The notes: generated from the sequence alone by a model not told the origin. DNA of 64,000 nt from Pediococcus parvulus (GCF_007990205.1 NZ_BJWE01000005.1:1-64000); one strand, 5' to 3'; counted from the first letter of the stretch, positions 18,423 through 27,122 are shown. Numbers and translations are program-made.

Positions 18423-18515
18423 TTAATAAACATCGACATTAGCGCCGAATTCAGCTTCTAAATCTTCTAACAGTGTATGTTTGTCGGACTTACATTCTTT
18501 TTCAGAATACTTAAT
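18423..18515 (-). CDS. Possible 30-codon ORF with ATT start downstream of the cold-shock gene
   Basis: On the minus strand a short frame reads KYSEKECKSDKHTLLEDLEA and then EFGANVDVY before TAA. It looks coding-like (charged, amphipathic) but has no ATG, GTG or TTG start. A GAGG lies 8 nt before an ATT codon at 18515, the only plausible start, or else this is the 3' remnant of a lost gene. It lies 55 bp downstream of the cold-shock gene. Low confidence. Confidence 0.25.
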   Translation of the reverse strand: MKYSEKECKSDKHTLLEDLEAEFGANVDVY

Positions 18516-18569
18516 AAATAAAACCTCGCTTTATGTTTTGCCTAAGCAATCACAACTATGCGAGAATGT

Positions 18570-18770
18570 TTACTGTTTTTGAACATTAACAGCTTGTGGT
18601 CCACGGTCGCTGTCTTCTACATCAAAAGTAACTTCTTGGTTTTCTTCCAATGTCTTAAAACCGTCGCCTTGAATTGCTGAAAAATGAACGAATACATCGT
18701 CACCATTTTCGCGGTTGATAAAACCAAATCCCTTATCAGGGTTAAACCATTTAACTTTGCCTTTTTCCAT
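18570..18770 (-). CDS. cspA: Cold-shock protein
   Basis: A 66-aa single OB-fold protein that binds single-stranded RNA and DNA. Both RNA-binding motifs are intact: KGFGFI (RNP1) near residue 13 and VFVHF (RNP2) near residue 26. Length matches CspA/B/C exactly. The ATG at 18770 follows AGGAGG with 10-nt spacing; the longer upstream frame is leader. Between promoter and start is a long untranslated leader containing a 13-bp hairpin (18787-18799) that directly abuts the ribosome binding site, consistent with post-transcriptional cold control. Confidence 0.96.
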   Translation of the reverse strand: MEKGKVKWFNPDKGFGFINRENGDDVFVHFSAIQGDGFKTLEENQEVTFDVEDSDRGPQAVNVQKQ

Positions 18771-18780
18771 GTGAATGAAT

Positions 18781-18799
18781 CCTCCTAGCGCAGTGCGCT
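18781..18799 (-). promoter_or_regulatory. Hairpin abutting the cspA ribosome binding site
   Basis: AGCGCA/TGCGCT (18787-18799, one central base) immediately precedes the AGGAGG (18781-18786) on the cspA transcript. It could modulate ribosome access with temperature. The rest of 18800-19008 shows no gene. Confidence 0.5.
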
Positions 18800-19020
18800 T
18801 TTTTAATTTTGTATCCCACGAGCCAATTACGAAAGGAGTCACGCTCTTAGAACTTCGAACCCTTAATAACCAAACTGATAAAACACATTAACATAATCTT
18901 AACAGGAACTAAGTATGAATACAAATGAAACGACTTCTAAAAACTCTTATAAGTCGATCACTCTCTATTGTTTTGCATTTAAAACCCAGGTATTATTAAC
19001 TTAGGGAAGTGATTTTTATC

Positions 19021-19692
19021 ATGAATAGTTTTTTTGCTGTCTTAATCGCATTAAGCATTCTGGGTTTTATAGTGTTGGAAGCTATAACCCTCTACAATAA
19101 AGTTACGCATCAAATGCTTTTTCATGTACCAACTACTAAATATAAAAGTTATATTTTAGGTACCGTACTGTTATTTTGCGTCGCCATTTTTGGTTTTCAA
19201 TTCACTAATCCACAACCCGTAACGTCAGCCCCATCTGTCAAAAGAATTTACAAAACAAAAACGGTTGGCAAAAAAGAACTGGAGTCTGCTAAACTACGGG
19301 CCTATGCGCTCGCAAAAATATCATCCAAGATCACTTCTCAATCAAATTCAGTTGAGGATTTGTCAGATAAGGTTGAATCGGCTAAAAAAGCATCTTCACA
19401 GTCAGTAAATTCAAGACAAGAATCGGAAAGCAAACAGGCCAAAAAAGAAGTTCAACAATCAAGTGTTGCCTCACAAAGTTCAACACAAGTTTCAAATTCA
19501 ACCAGCGCCGACAAGACTTCTAAACAGGGAGATCTAGACACAACCACCAAGAAAAGAATTATTGGTAATAAAAATTCACGAATCTACCACGTTCCTGGTC
19601 AGGCAGGCTACCATATGAATTCTCAAAATGCTGTCCACTTTCAAACGGAAGCCCAGGCTCAATCTGCTGGCTATCGTAAGGCAAAAAGGTAG
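19021..19692 (+). CDS. Membrane-anchored protein with Ser-rich linker and Ada-like C-terminal motif
   Basis: About 223 aa with two N-terminal membrane helices, then a long Ser/Gln/Lys-rich linker (roughly residues 90-180). The C-terminal module (GNKNSRIYHVPGQAGYHM followed by NAVHFQTEAQAQSAGYR) resembles the Ada metal-binding-like module often found with secreted nucleases, although the usual metal cysteine is replaced (HVPGQAG). The start at 19021 is favoured over a GTG at 19009, though spacing to GGGA is long. It is followed 15 bp later by a membrane-anchored nuclease and may act with it at the cell surface. Function unproven. Confidence 0.7.
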   Translation: MNSFFAVLIALSILGFIVLEAITLYNKVTHQMLFHVPTTKYKSYILGTVLLFCVAIFGFQFTNPQPVTSAPSVKRIYKTKTVGKKELESAKLRAYALAKISSKITSQSNSVEDLSDKVESAKKASSQSVNSRQESESKQAKKEVQQSSVASQSSTQVSNSTSADKTSKQGDLDTTTKKRIIGNKNSRIYHVPGQAGYHMNSQNAVHFQTEAQAQSAGYRKAKR

Positions 19693-19707
19693 TAAGGGGA
19701 GAAATTA

Positions 19708-20655
19708 ATGATGTTTATTGGAATTATCTTTTTAATTATTGGTCTCTTTGCTATCGTCGTTGCTTTCCGCCAACGAAAAGATCGCCTTTGGTTCGTTTTA
19801 TTAGCCGTAATCACTTTACTGTTAAGTTGGAATCAAGCGGGTTCTTACGCGCGTCGAAAATACTTTAGTGTGAATAGTGTGATGTCCACAAAAGTCATCA
19901 CTAAGGCAAATTCCAGTGCTAAAGTTTTGGCCAACTCTTTGGAATCTAAAAATAGCAAACTAAATCGTGCCCTATCCTCCCAGTCTGCCTCGATCAAAAA
20001 AAGGGCCAGCAGTTTGCATATTAATTTTGCCAAAACACAATCAAATGCAGACAAGACGAGTAGCCAGACTTCCGATGATACCGAATTAGCCAACAAATCA
20101 TACGCTGGTCAACAAACCATCACCATTAACCAAAACAACCCCAACTTTTCGACTGCCGATCTTTCCACCAGTAAAGGTGCTTGGCAAACTTATGGTAATC
20201 TAGATCGCTATAATCGGGTTTCAGCAGCAAATGCACTTCTAAACAAAAGTTTAATGCCTAAAACGGAACGCGAGTCTTTGGATGTAGACCCCACTGGCTG
20301 GCATAACAAAAAGACTAGCAACGGTTGGCTGTACAATCGCTGTCACTTAATTGGTTATCAATTAACAGGGCAAAACAACAATGCCAAGAACTTAATGACT
20401 GGCACACGTTCCCTCAACGATCCTGAAATGACAACTTATGAAAATGAAGTGGCAGACTATGTAAAAGCCAACAAAAATCATTACGTGCGCTATCGTGTGA
20501 CGCCCGTTTTTCGTGGAAAAGAACTCGTCGCCCGTGGTATTCACATGGAGGGCCAATCAATTGGCAGTAACGCCGTCCACTTTAATGTTTATATTTTTAA
20601 CATTGAATCTGGTTATACCATCAATTATCAAACTGGTACCAGTGTTAAGAAATGA
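19708..20655 (+). CDS. Membrane-anchored DNA/RNA non-specific endonuclease (EndA-like)
   Basis: A 315-aa protein. Two N-terminal hydrophobic segments are followed by a Ser/Lys-rich stretch and a C-terminal nuclease domain from about residue 150. The domain carries NRCHLIGYQLTG (the DRGH-equivalent segment with catalytic histidine), then NNAKNLMTGTRSLND and the YENEVADYVKAN helix, as in EndA/streptococcal DNA-entry nucleases. It should cut DNA outside the membrane, for nutrition or uptake. Ribosome binding site AAGGGGAG. The upstream gene ends 15 bp before and a DsrE-like gene starts 10 bp after, so it is in an operon. Confidence 0.87.
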   Translation: MMFIGIIFLIIGLFAIVVAFRQRKDRLWFVLLAVITLLLSWNQAGSYARRKYFSVNSVMSTKVITKANSSAKVLANSLESKNSKLNRALSSQSASIKKRASSLHINFAKTQSNADKTSSQTSDDTELANKSYAGQQTITINQNNPNFSTADLSTSKGAWQTYGNLDRYNRVSAANALLNKSLMPKTERESLDVDPTGWHNKKTSNGWLYNRCHLIGYQLTGQNNNAKNLMTGTRSLNDPEMTTYENEVADYVKANKNHYVRYRVTPVFRGKELVARGIHMEGQSIGSNAVHFNVYIFNIESGYTINYQTGTSVKK

Positions 20656-20665
20656 GGTTTGAGAA

Positions 20666-20998
20666 ATGAAAATTGTCTTTCATATTGACGAAAACTCAAA
20701 GTGGCAAACTGCCTTGTCAAACGTGGTAAATGCCCTGAGCTATGCTAAACAAAAGCAACTGACTATTTCCATCGTGGTTGTCGTTAACGGATCTGCAATC
20801 ACTGAGTATTTGGCAAATGATGTTCAAGTATTCATTAGCACCCATCAAGGAACCGTCGAATTCCATGCTTGTCAAAACGCCATGGCTAGTCACCACATTT
20901 CAGCTGAGCAATTGCCCAAGACCGTTAAAGTGGTTCCTGCCGGTGTGATTGATCTTGTGACGTTACAAGATCAAGGTTTTCGTTACATTAAACCTTAG
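20666..20998 (+). CDS. DsrE/F-like small protein
   Basis: A 110-aa soluble protein with the alternating beta-alpha pattern of the DsrE/DsrF superfamily (KIVFHIDENSKWQTALSNV, then LTISIVVVVNGSAITEYL, then an FHACQNAM segment and a VPAGVIDLVTLQDQGFRYIKP end). The cysteine in FHACQNAM is at the position where sulfur-relay members carry theirs, but many homologues have no proven activity. It begins 10 bp after the nuclease stop with GAGG upstream, so it is probably cotranscribed with it. Confidence 0.8.
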   Translation: MKIVFHIDENSKWQTALSNVVNALSYAKQKQLTISIVVVVNGSAITEYLANDVQVFISTHQGTVEFHACQNAMASHHISAEQLPKTVKVVPAGVIDLVTLQDQGFRYIKP

Positions 20999-21028
20999 TA
21001 TTAAAACCTTATTTTGGAGATGACCATT

Positions 21029-21499
21029 ATGAAAAAAGAAAGTTTGCTTTTAAAAATAATTTTATTCTTAGTTACCCTCGCAATTATTGCTGGCTGGGGC
21101 TTCGGTACTTATGGCTTTACCATAGTGGGTTTTGATTTCAATAATCATTATGCCTACGTCTTTTATAATCTTGCCGTTGGCGTTTTTGCAGCAGGAATTT
21201 TTCTTTTGATCACGAGCTACCTTTGTTTTCATCTCTTACTTGCCATTGATAAAAATCAATTCTACAGTAGTTTAACGTCAACAAGGTTGGCTCAAATTAG
21301 TCATCTTTTTGTGGGTATCTCTGTTGTTGCCATTCTGGACCTGCCCGCCTTGTACGTCGTGGCGGATCACACGGATGCTCCTGGAATTTTGTTGATAGGT
21401 ATTATTTTTACCGGTGTGGCAATTACGTTAACCATTCTTGCGCGACTGTTTTCTAAATTAGTAACTGCAGCGCTCACCTTAACAAATAAGGAAGCTTAA
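21029..21499 (+). CDS. DUF2975-type four-helix membrane protein
   Basis: A 156-aa membrane protein with four predicted helices at about residues 8-30, 45-70, 88-110 and 118-142. Layout and the short loop after helix 2 resemble DUF2975 proteins, which often accompany small XRE regulators; no regulator is adjacent here. The ATG at 21029 is 9 nt from GGAG; earlier in-frame ATG and TTG codons overlap the site. It follows the DsrE-like gene by 30 bp. Function unknown. Confidence 0.75.
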   Translation: MKKESLLLKIILFLVTLAIIAGWGFGTYGFTIVGFDFNNHYAYVFYNLAVGVFAAGIFLLITSYLCFHLLLAIDKNQFYSSLTSTRLAQISHLFVGISVVAILDLPALYVVADHTDAPGILLIGIIFTGVAITLTILARLFSKLVTAALTLTNKEA

Positions 21500-21575
21500 T
21501 CTAACTTTTTTGTTCCTATCGTTTTGTATCGTGGTAAGATAGTAAACATGGTCAAAAAACGAAAGGCGAACTAGC

Positions 21576-22997
21576 ATGGAAAACAACCGTTTTACTCAAG
21601 ACGAACAAGTCTCAAAAAAAATTATTTTATCAATTGTTGGAACTGGAATGATGTCATTTTGTGGCGTCCTACTCGAGACCTCAATGAATGTCACCTTCCC
21701 CACTCTAATGAAACAATTAGGGGTATCAGTCTCCAGCATTCAGTGGATTACTTCTGGATATCTCCTAATTGCTGCCCTTGTCATGGCCCTGGCTTCTTAT
21801 ATTCACAAACGATTCAAACTGAGAAACATTTATACCGTTTCCGTAATTCTGTTTATTTTAGGCTTGCTCCTTTGTGTATTTGCCACCAGTTTTCCAGTTC
21901 TTTTAACCGGACGATTAATTGGTGGGATCGCAACCGGCCTCACCACGCCTCTCATGTTTAGTATTATCAATCACGAAATTCCCATTCAAAAACTGGGAAG
22001 CTACACAGCAATTGGCGCGATCATCATTTCAATGGCGCCAACAATTGGCCCAACGTATGGCGGTCTCGTATCTTACTACTTTGGTTGGCGATTAATCTTT
22101 TGGATTGTCCTTCCCGTTTCATTAATTGCTGCTGTAATTGGGATCCTAAACATTGAACAGCATCGTGATACCCAACGACCTAAGCTTGATATTTTGGGAT
22201 TTACCTGGATTGCTGCTGCTTTTGTCTTAATTGCCTTAGCTTTCAACGAGGCTTCTACTCATGGTTGGGCAAGCACTGGTTTTTGGTTAATGTTGGTTAT
22301 TGGCCTGTTAGCTGTTGGCTTGTATGCTTGGCACGCCACCCATACCAAATCACCGTTAATCAATGTTAAAATTTTTACATACCAACCTTTTGTGTTCAGC
22401 TTTTTAGCCTATGCGCTGTGTCAGTTAATTAACCTTGGAATGAGTTTCCTACTACCAAACTTTGGTCAATTAGTTTTAGGCACAAACGCCTTATTAGCAG
22501 GGTTTTTACTTTTACCAGGAAGTGTATTACGGATTTTTATTATGCCATGGGGCGGTAACTTGCTAGACCGCAAAGGTCCGTCCTTGCCAATCCTAACTGG
22601 AATTGGTTGCATCTTAATCTCAGCCATTTTATTTTTATCCTTCATGTCATTTTTAACAATTCCCTTGATGACATTTTTCTACGTATTCTTTAGCGTTGGG
22701 TTTTCACTCACGTACAGTAATACACTGGCAAACGGGATGAAACAATTGCCAATGCATTTAAAAGATGACGGTAATGCTGCATTTAATGCTATTCAACAAT
22801 ATTCCGGCTCAATTGGGACTTCATTGATGGCCACTTTAATCGCCATTAGTCAAATGAATGCAACTGGAATTTCCACTAAACAGGCCATTGCTCGTGGAAG
22901 TTCCCATGATTTCATTTTGCTGATTTTTATGGCCGTTGCCATGTTAGGCATTCAGGCTTGGAATTTCAAGATTCAAAAAAATCAAATCGTAAAATAA
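21576..22997 (+). CDS. DHA2-family MFS exporter (intact tandem copy)
   Basis: A 473-aa, 14-helix drug:H+ antiporter. QWITSGYLLIAALVMALAS after TM1, the GRLIGGIATGLTTPL segment and motif C with intact APTIGPTYGG near residue 150 are visible. The C-terminal FNAIQQYSGSIGTSLMAT region is typical of the family. It shares most of its sequence with the next gene (23101-24522), which is inactivated; this one has no defect. Ribosome binding site GAAAGGCG. Terminator at 23003-23036. Substrate unknown. Confidence 0.9.
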   Translation: MENNRFTQDEQVSKKIILSIVGTGMMSFCGVLLETSMNVTFPTLMKQLGVSVSSIQWITSGYLLIAALVMALASYIHKRFKLRNIYTVSVILFILGLLLCVFATSFPVLLTGRLIGGIATGLTTPLMFSIINHEIPIQKLGSYTAIGAIIISMAPTIGPTYGGLVSYYFGWRLIFWIVLPVSLIAAVIGILNIEQHRDTQRPKLDILGFTWIAAAFVLIALAFNEASTHGWASTGFWLMLVIGLLAVGLYAWHATHTKSPLINVKIFTYQPFVFSFLAYALCQLINLGMSFLLPNFGQLVLGTNALLAGFLLLPGSVLRIFIMPWGGNLLDRKGPSLPILTGIGCILISAILFLSFMSFLTIPLMTFFYVFFSVGFSLTYSNTLANGMKQLPMHLKDDGNAAFNAIQQYSGSIGTSLMATLIAISQMNATGISTKQAIARGSSHDFILLIFMAVAMLGIQAWNFKIQKNQIVK

Positions 22998-23002
22998 AGT
23001 TT

Positions 23003-23036
23003 AAGGCAAGTCGAACCGAATCGACTTGCCTTTTTG
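23003..23036 (+). terminator. Terminator between the tandem MFS genes
   Basis: AAGGCAAGTCGA pairs with TCGACTTGCC plus TTTTT, with a short loop. Confidence 0.9.
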
Positions 23037-23100
23037 TGTCTAAAATTAGATTTAACGTTTCATGATATGATAAATTAAGAAAGAATTTAGAGGTAAAACA

Positions 23101-24522
23101 ATGCAAACAGATCAATTTATTCCAAACAACAAAGTTTCTAAGAAGACAATTCTAGCAATTATCGGAACCGGTGTAATGTCTTTTTGTGGCATTTTATTAG
23201 AAACGGCCATGAACGTCACTTTCCCCACGCTGATGCACGTTTTCGGGGTCTCAATTTCGGCCGTTCAGTGGATCACTTCTGGGTATTTACTGGTAGCATC
23301 CCTTGTGATGACCTTATCTTCTTATATGCATAAACGGTTTAAACTCAAGCAAATCTTTGCTTGGGCAGTGATCCTTTTCTTTATTGGCTTATTTCTCTGT
23401 GTCAGTGCCACTAACTTTCCAGTCTTACTGATTGGCCGATTAATTAGTGGTGTCGCAACCGGGATGACGACCCCTCTTTTGTTTGGCATTATCAATCATG
23501 ATATTCCCCTTCAAAAACTCGGCCGTTATATGGCCATTGGCGCCATTATTGTATCCATGGCTTCCGTGGGTCCAACGTACGGTGGCATTATTCTTTATAG
23601 TTTAGGTTGGCGCGCCATTTTCTGGATTGTCCTGCCAATTGCCCTAATTGCGAGTGTGCTTGGGTTATTAAACATTGAACAAACGCGCCCTGTGGAAAAA
23701 CCACGCTTAGATCTAATGGGTTTTGTCTGGTTGGCTGGGGTTTTTATCCTTATCTCTCTTGCCTTCAATGAGGCTGCTGTTCACGGCTGGGGTAGTTTGA
23801 ACTTTTGAATTTTGTTACTCTTAGGCCTCGTTGCCGGTGGTTTATATGTTTGGCACGCCCGGCATTTTGCATTTCCATTGATTAATATTACTATTTTTAA
23901 ATACCATCGTTTTGTTTTAAGTTTTGTTGCCTATGCGCTTTGTCAATTGATCAATATTGGGATGAGCTTTTTGCTACCCAACTACGGCCAATTAGTTCTC
24001 GGTGTCAACTCCTTATTGGCCGGTCTCCTGCTCTTACCCGGTAGCTTGTTACGGCTGTTTCTGATGCCTTTTGGCGGAGTTGTTTTGGACAAACGTGGCG
24101 CCGCTCTTCCAATCATCACTGGGATTAGTGCCACTTTGATTTCTGGAATCCTGTTCTTTAGTTTTCAGTCTATTTTATCAATTCCACTAATGACCATTTT
24201 TTACGCGTTATTCAGTGGCGGGTTTTCGTTAACCTTCAGTAATCTTTTGACCGATGGCATGAAACAGCTGCCTGGCAAACTAAAGGGAGACGGCAATGCC
24301 GCATTTAATGCCATTCAGCAGTATTCTGGATCTATCGGTGCCTCATTGATGGCGGCGTTCATTTCTATTAGTGAAATAAACGCTCACGGCCTCTCCACGG
24401 TAAGTGCAACCGCCCGCGGAAGTCAAAATGATTTTCTTGTCCTGATTGGCCTAGAATTGGTCATGTTAGTGCTACAGATTGTTAACTTTCGGAAAGCACG
24501 GAAACAAATTGGTGCAAACTAA
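23101..24522 (+). pseudogene. Tandem MFS paralogue interrupted by an in-frame TGA
   Basis: Two 235-236-residue halves lie in the same frame, separated by a single TGA at 23806-23808. In the intact neighbour the corresponding residues read TGFWLMLVIG; here they read LNF-stop-ILLLLG, so the stop replaces a tryptophan codon (TGG to TGA, one base). A second difference is a one-codon deletion in antiporter motif C (SMASVGPTYGG against SMAPTIGPTYGG). Without readthrough only the first half of the transporter is made. The rest of the sequence is well conserved, so decay is recent. TGA is used as a normal stop elsewhere here (thiY, for example). Confidence 0.9.
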
Positions 24523-24524
24523 CT

Positions 24525-24576
24525 AAAAAATGCTTGGACTAACCTAACTACAAGTAGTTTGAGCCAAGCATTTTTT
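24525..24576 (+). terminator. Terminator after the MFS pseudogene
   Basis: AAAAAATGCTTGG pairs with CCAAGCATTTTTT, with an inner AACTAC/GTAGTT helix. Confidence 0.92.
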
Positions 24577-24610
24577 CTTTACTGATTCACGTTTGTACTT
24601 AAGTTAGGAT

Positions 24611-24704
24611 TTCGGTGAGCTCTAGGACGGCTCGACAAAACAAGAAAGACAAGATAAGCATGACTCCCGCGGGATTGCGATCCCGCATACGTCTTTTGTA
24701 CTGA
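24611..24704. repeat. Hairpin repeat element, copy 2 (right arm missing)
   Basis: It has the left block GTGAGCTCTAGGACGGCTCG and the core GACTCCCGCGGGATTGCG then ATCCCGCATACGTC. The left arm (AAAACAAGAAAGACAAGATA) has no complementary right arm: after the core only TTTTGTACTGA follows before copy 3 starts. It is directly fused to copy 3, which suggests recombination between elements. Confidence 0.8.
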
Positions 24705-24708
24705 TTTT

Positions 24709-24831
24709 TTCCGCTGAGCTCTAGGACGGCTCGACAAGTCAGTAAGTAAAATATAAGAAGGACTCCCGCGGGATTACGATCCCGCATACGTCCTCCTTAT
24801 ATTTTACTTACTAGCGACTTGTCTCGCCCAC
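24709..24831. repeat. Hairpin repeat element, copy 3 (overlaps the asd 3' end)
   Basis: Same layout as copy 1: CCGCTGAGCTCTAGGACGG, then the left arm AGTAAGTAAAATATAAG, the core GACTCCCGCGGGATTACG with ATCCCGC, the right arm CTTATATTTTACTTACT and GTCTCGCCCAC. The arms are complementary to each other but unrelated to those of copy 1. The right end supplies the last seven codons and the stop of asd (LVGETSR). Confidence 0.85.
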
Positions 24832-25878
24832 TAATCTTTTTTCCACCAACTTCTCCGCAATTTGCACCGTATTCCACGCTGCTCCCTTCAAAAGATTATC
24901 CGACACTACCCACATATGGTAATTGCCTGGATTCTCCTCATCCGCTCGCACCCTTCCTACAAATGTATCGCGCTTTCCTTCCGCATAAATTGGCTGTGGA
25001 TACAACTGCTTGTCTGGATCATCCTGCAACACTACCCCAGGCGCCTTCGCCAACAACCGCTGAATCTTCTCCCGACTCGCATTCTTCTCATCCTTCACCT
25101 CAAAGTACACCGTCTCGCCATGTCCAATACCCACCGGTACCCGCACACACGTTGCCGTAACCTTGATATCCTTCGCATCCATATCATCCAACATAATCTT
25201 CTTGGTTTCATGGATCATCTTCCACTCTTCATGCGTATAGCCACCATCTTCAAACACATCAATCTGTGGCAACAAATTAAACGCCAATGGATAATGCTTC
25301 TCTTCACCCTTCACAGGATAAATCGTACTCGTCATTTTTTCGCCATTTAAATGCTGTTGCGCCTGCTCGTTCATTTCATTCCAAGCCTGCTGACCAGCAC
25401 CCGATGCCGCCTGATACGTTGACACAATCACCTGTTTTAAACCAAATGCCTTCCGAATTGGTTCCAACGCCACCACCATCTGAATCGTTGAACAATTTGG
25501 ATTCGCAATAATTCCATGATGCCGTTCCAATGCATCTTCATTAACCTCAGGTACCACCAATGGTACCTCCGGATCCATTCGAAAAGCACTTGTATTGTCT
25601 ACGCAGACTGCACCACGTTTTACAGCTTCTGGCAAAAGCCGCTTTGAAACCGCACCTCCAGCAGATGCTAAAACTAAATCAACACCTTCAAATGAATCTG
25701 GTGTGGCCTCTTCAACAACTACCGGTTCACCTTTAAATGCCAACTCTTTGCCAGCCGACCGCGATGAAGCCAAAAATTTCACTGACTTAACCGGAATGGT
25801 AGATTGCTCTAACTGCTGAATTAGACGTGTTCCCACGGCACCAGTTGCCCCCAAAATTGCTACATTGTATTCTCTCAT
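24811..25878 (-). CDS. asd: Aspartate-semialdehyde dehydrogenase
   Basis: A 355-aa enzyme that reduces aspartyl phosphate to aspartate semialdehyde with NADPH, the branch point to DAP/lysine, threonine and methionine. GATGAVGTR (NADP loop) is at residues 10-18, the catalytic cysteine lies in NPNCSTIQM near residue 130, and YQAASGAGQ follows. The ATG at 25878 is preceded by AGAAGG. It is the last gene of the lysine-riboswitch operon, 32 bp after patA. The C-terminal residues are encoded by hairpin repeat copy 3, and codon use shifts strongly to G-ending codons toward that end. Confidence 0.96.
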   Translation of the reverse strand: MREYNVAILGATGAVGTRLIQQLEQSTIPVKSVKFLASSRSAGKELAFKGEPVVVEEATPDSFEGVDLVLASAGGAVSKRLLPEAVKRGAVCVDNTSAFRMDPEVPLVVPEVNEDALERHHGIIANPNCSTIQMVVALEPIRKAFGLKQVIVSTYQAASGAGQQAWNEMNEQAQQHLNGEKMTSTIYPVKGEEKHYPLAFNLLPQIDVFEDGGYTHEEWKMIHETKKIMLDDMDAKDIKVTATCVRVPVGIGHGETVYFEVKDEKNASREKIQRLLAKAPGVVLQDDPDKQLYPQPIYAEGKRDTFVGRVRADEENPGNYHMWVVSDNLLKGAAWNTVQIAEKLVEKRLVGETSR

Positions 25879-25910
25879 CAACTTAACCTTCTCATTCGCT
25901 TTTTTGTCAA

Positions 25911-27104
25911 TTATGCAATAGTTGCGTCTGCATTCACAAAAGCAGCCATATTAGTCATTGCGGCATGTAAATCTTCGACACTTGCCGCATAAGAAATTCG
26001 AATATAACCTTCACCACCAGGTCCAAACGCACTCCCTGGAATGACACCAACCTTACCTTTCAGGGCAAGGTCGGTAGCAAAATCTACCGAGTTTTGTGTA
26101 TATCTTTCTGGAATTTTCGCGAAAATGTAAAACGCCCCTTTAGGAGGAACCGTTTCAAATCCCAATTTGTCTAAACAACCAATGACATAATCCCGACTCT
26201 TTTTATACTGGACACACATTTCTTTAGGATCATCTAGCCCGTTTGCCAATGCCTCGGCAGCTGCAGCTTGTGCTGGATTAGACGGTGCGGTGACCAAAAA
26301 GGCATGCATTTTAGCTGCATTTTTTATAAAGTCTGCCGGTGCGGCAATATAACCAACTCGATAGCCAGTCATCGCATGCGACTTTGATAACCCATTAATC
26401 AAAATAGTTTGTTCTGGAATCATTGAAGCGATTGAATGATGCGTCACACCATATGTAAGTTCACTATAAATTTCATCTGCAATGACAAACATCGGCCGGT
26501 TCGCAATCACGTCAGCGAGATCCTGTAATTCTTTTTCGGAATATTCCACACCAGTTGGGTTATTCGGATAAGTCAAAATTAAGGCTTTAACGGCATCCCC
26601 CTCGCGGTCTAGAGTTTCTGTTAACTTTTTAGCAGTCAACACAAAGTTATCTTGTGATGTATCAACTTCCACTGGAATTCCACCAGAAATGACGACCAAA
26701 GGCACATATAAAGCAAAAGCAGGGGTAGGGATAATTACTTTATCACCAGGGTTTAACATGGCTGATAAACTAGCCGCTAACGCTTCTGTGGCGCCAATTG
26801 TTGCCACAATTTCTGTTTTGGGATCGTAGTCTAATCCATGCCGCTTTTTCAAAAAGCCACTAATGGCGTTGCGCAATGCGGGGGTTCCTTTTTGTGCTGA
26901 ATAGTGAGAATCATTTTCACGAATACTGCGAATCCCAGCTTCTTTAACATGTTCAGGGGTGTTGAATCCAGGTTCCCCTAGCGTTAATTTAACCAATCCC
27001 GGCGTGCCTGTAATCTTTTGATCAAACGCCCGAATTCCTGAGGGTCCAATTGAGTTTAGTTTTTGATTGACTGTTCCTTGTAGTGCTGCACTTAACTTTG
27101 GCAT
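25911..27104 (-). CDS. patA: N-acetyl-LL-diaminopimelate aminotransferase (PatA type, PLP class I)
   Basis: A 397-aa fold-type I aminotransferase. The PLP lysine lies in [16 protein letters not shown] (near residue 235), with [12 protein letters not shown] and [10 protein letters not shown] before it. In the acetylated DAP route it transaminates N-acetyl-2-amino-6-oxopimelate, the product of the DapH step. Sequence alone cannot separate PatA from aromatic aminotransferases (AraT), but its place between dapB and asd in the lysine operon supports the DAP role. Ribosome binding site AAGGAG. 18 bp after dapB. Confidence 0.88.
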   Translation of the reverse strand: MPKLSAALQGTVNQKLNSIGPSGIRAFDQKITGTPGLVKLTLGEPGFNTPEHVKEAGIRSIRENDSHYSAQKGTPALRNAISGFLKKRHGLDYDPKTEIVATIGATEALAASLSAMLNPGDKVIIPTPAFALYVPLVVISGGIPVEVDTSQDNFVLTAKKLTETLDREGDAVKALILTYPNNPTGVEYSEKELQDLADVIANRPMFVIADEIYSELTYGVTHHSIASMIPEQTILINGLSKSHAMTGYRVGYIAAPADFIKNAAKMHAFLVTAPSNPAQAAAAEALANGLDDPKEMCVQYKKSRDYVIGCLDKLGFETVPPKGAFYIFAKIPERYTQNSVDFATDLALKGKVGVIPGSAFGPGGEGYIRISYAASVEDLHAAMTNMAAFVNADATIA

Positions 27105-27122
27105 ATAACCACTCCTTAATTT

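Noticed and set aside
23806-23808. TGA recoded as tryptophan or selenocysteine
   Set aside because: TGA ends normal genes here (thiY, for example), the organism type uses the standard code, and no SECIS-like context was seen. A nonsense mutation is simpler.
24599-24787. A reading frame with two tandem peptides starting MRDRNPAGV and ending CRAVLEL
   Set aside because: It is the reverse translation of hairpin repeat copies 2 and 3. Copy 1 gives the same peptide pattern, and the hydrophobic variable part follows from the A/T-rich arms. Only one copy has a ribosome site, and that is made by its arm. Kept as repeat, not CDS, though the conserved frame is worth noting.
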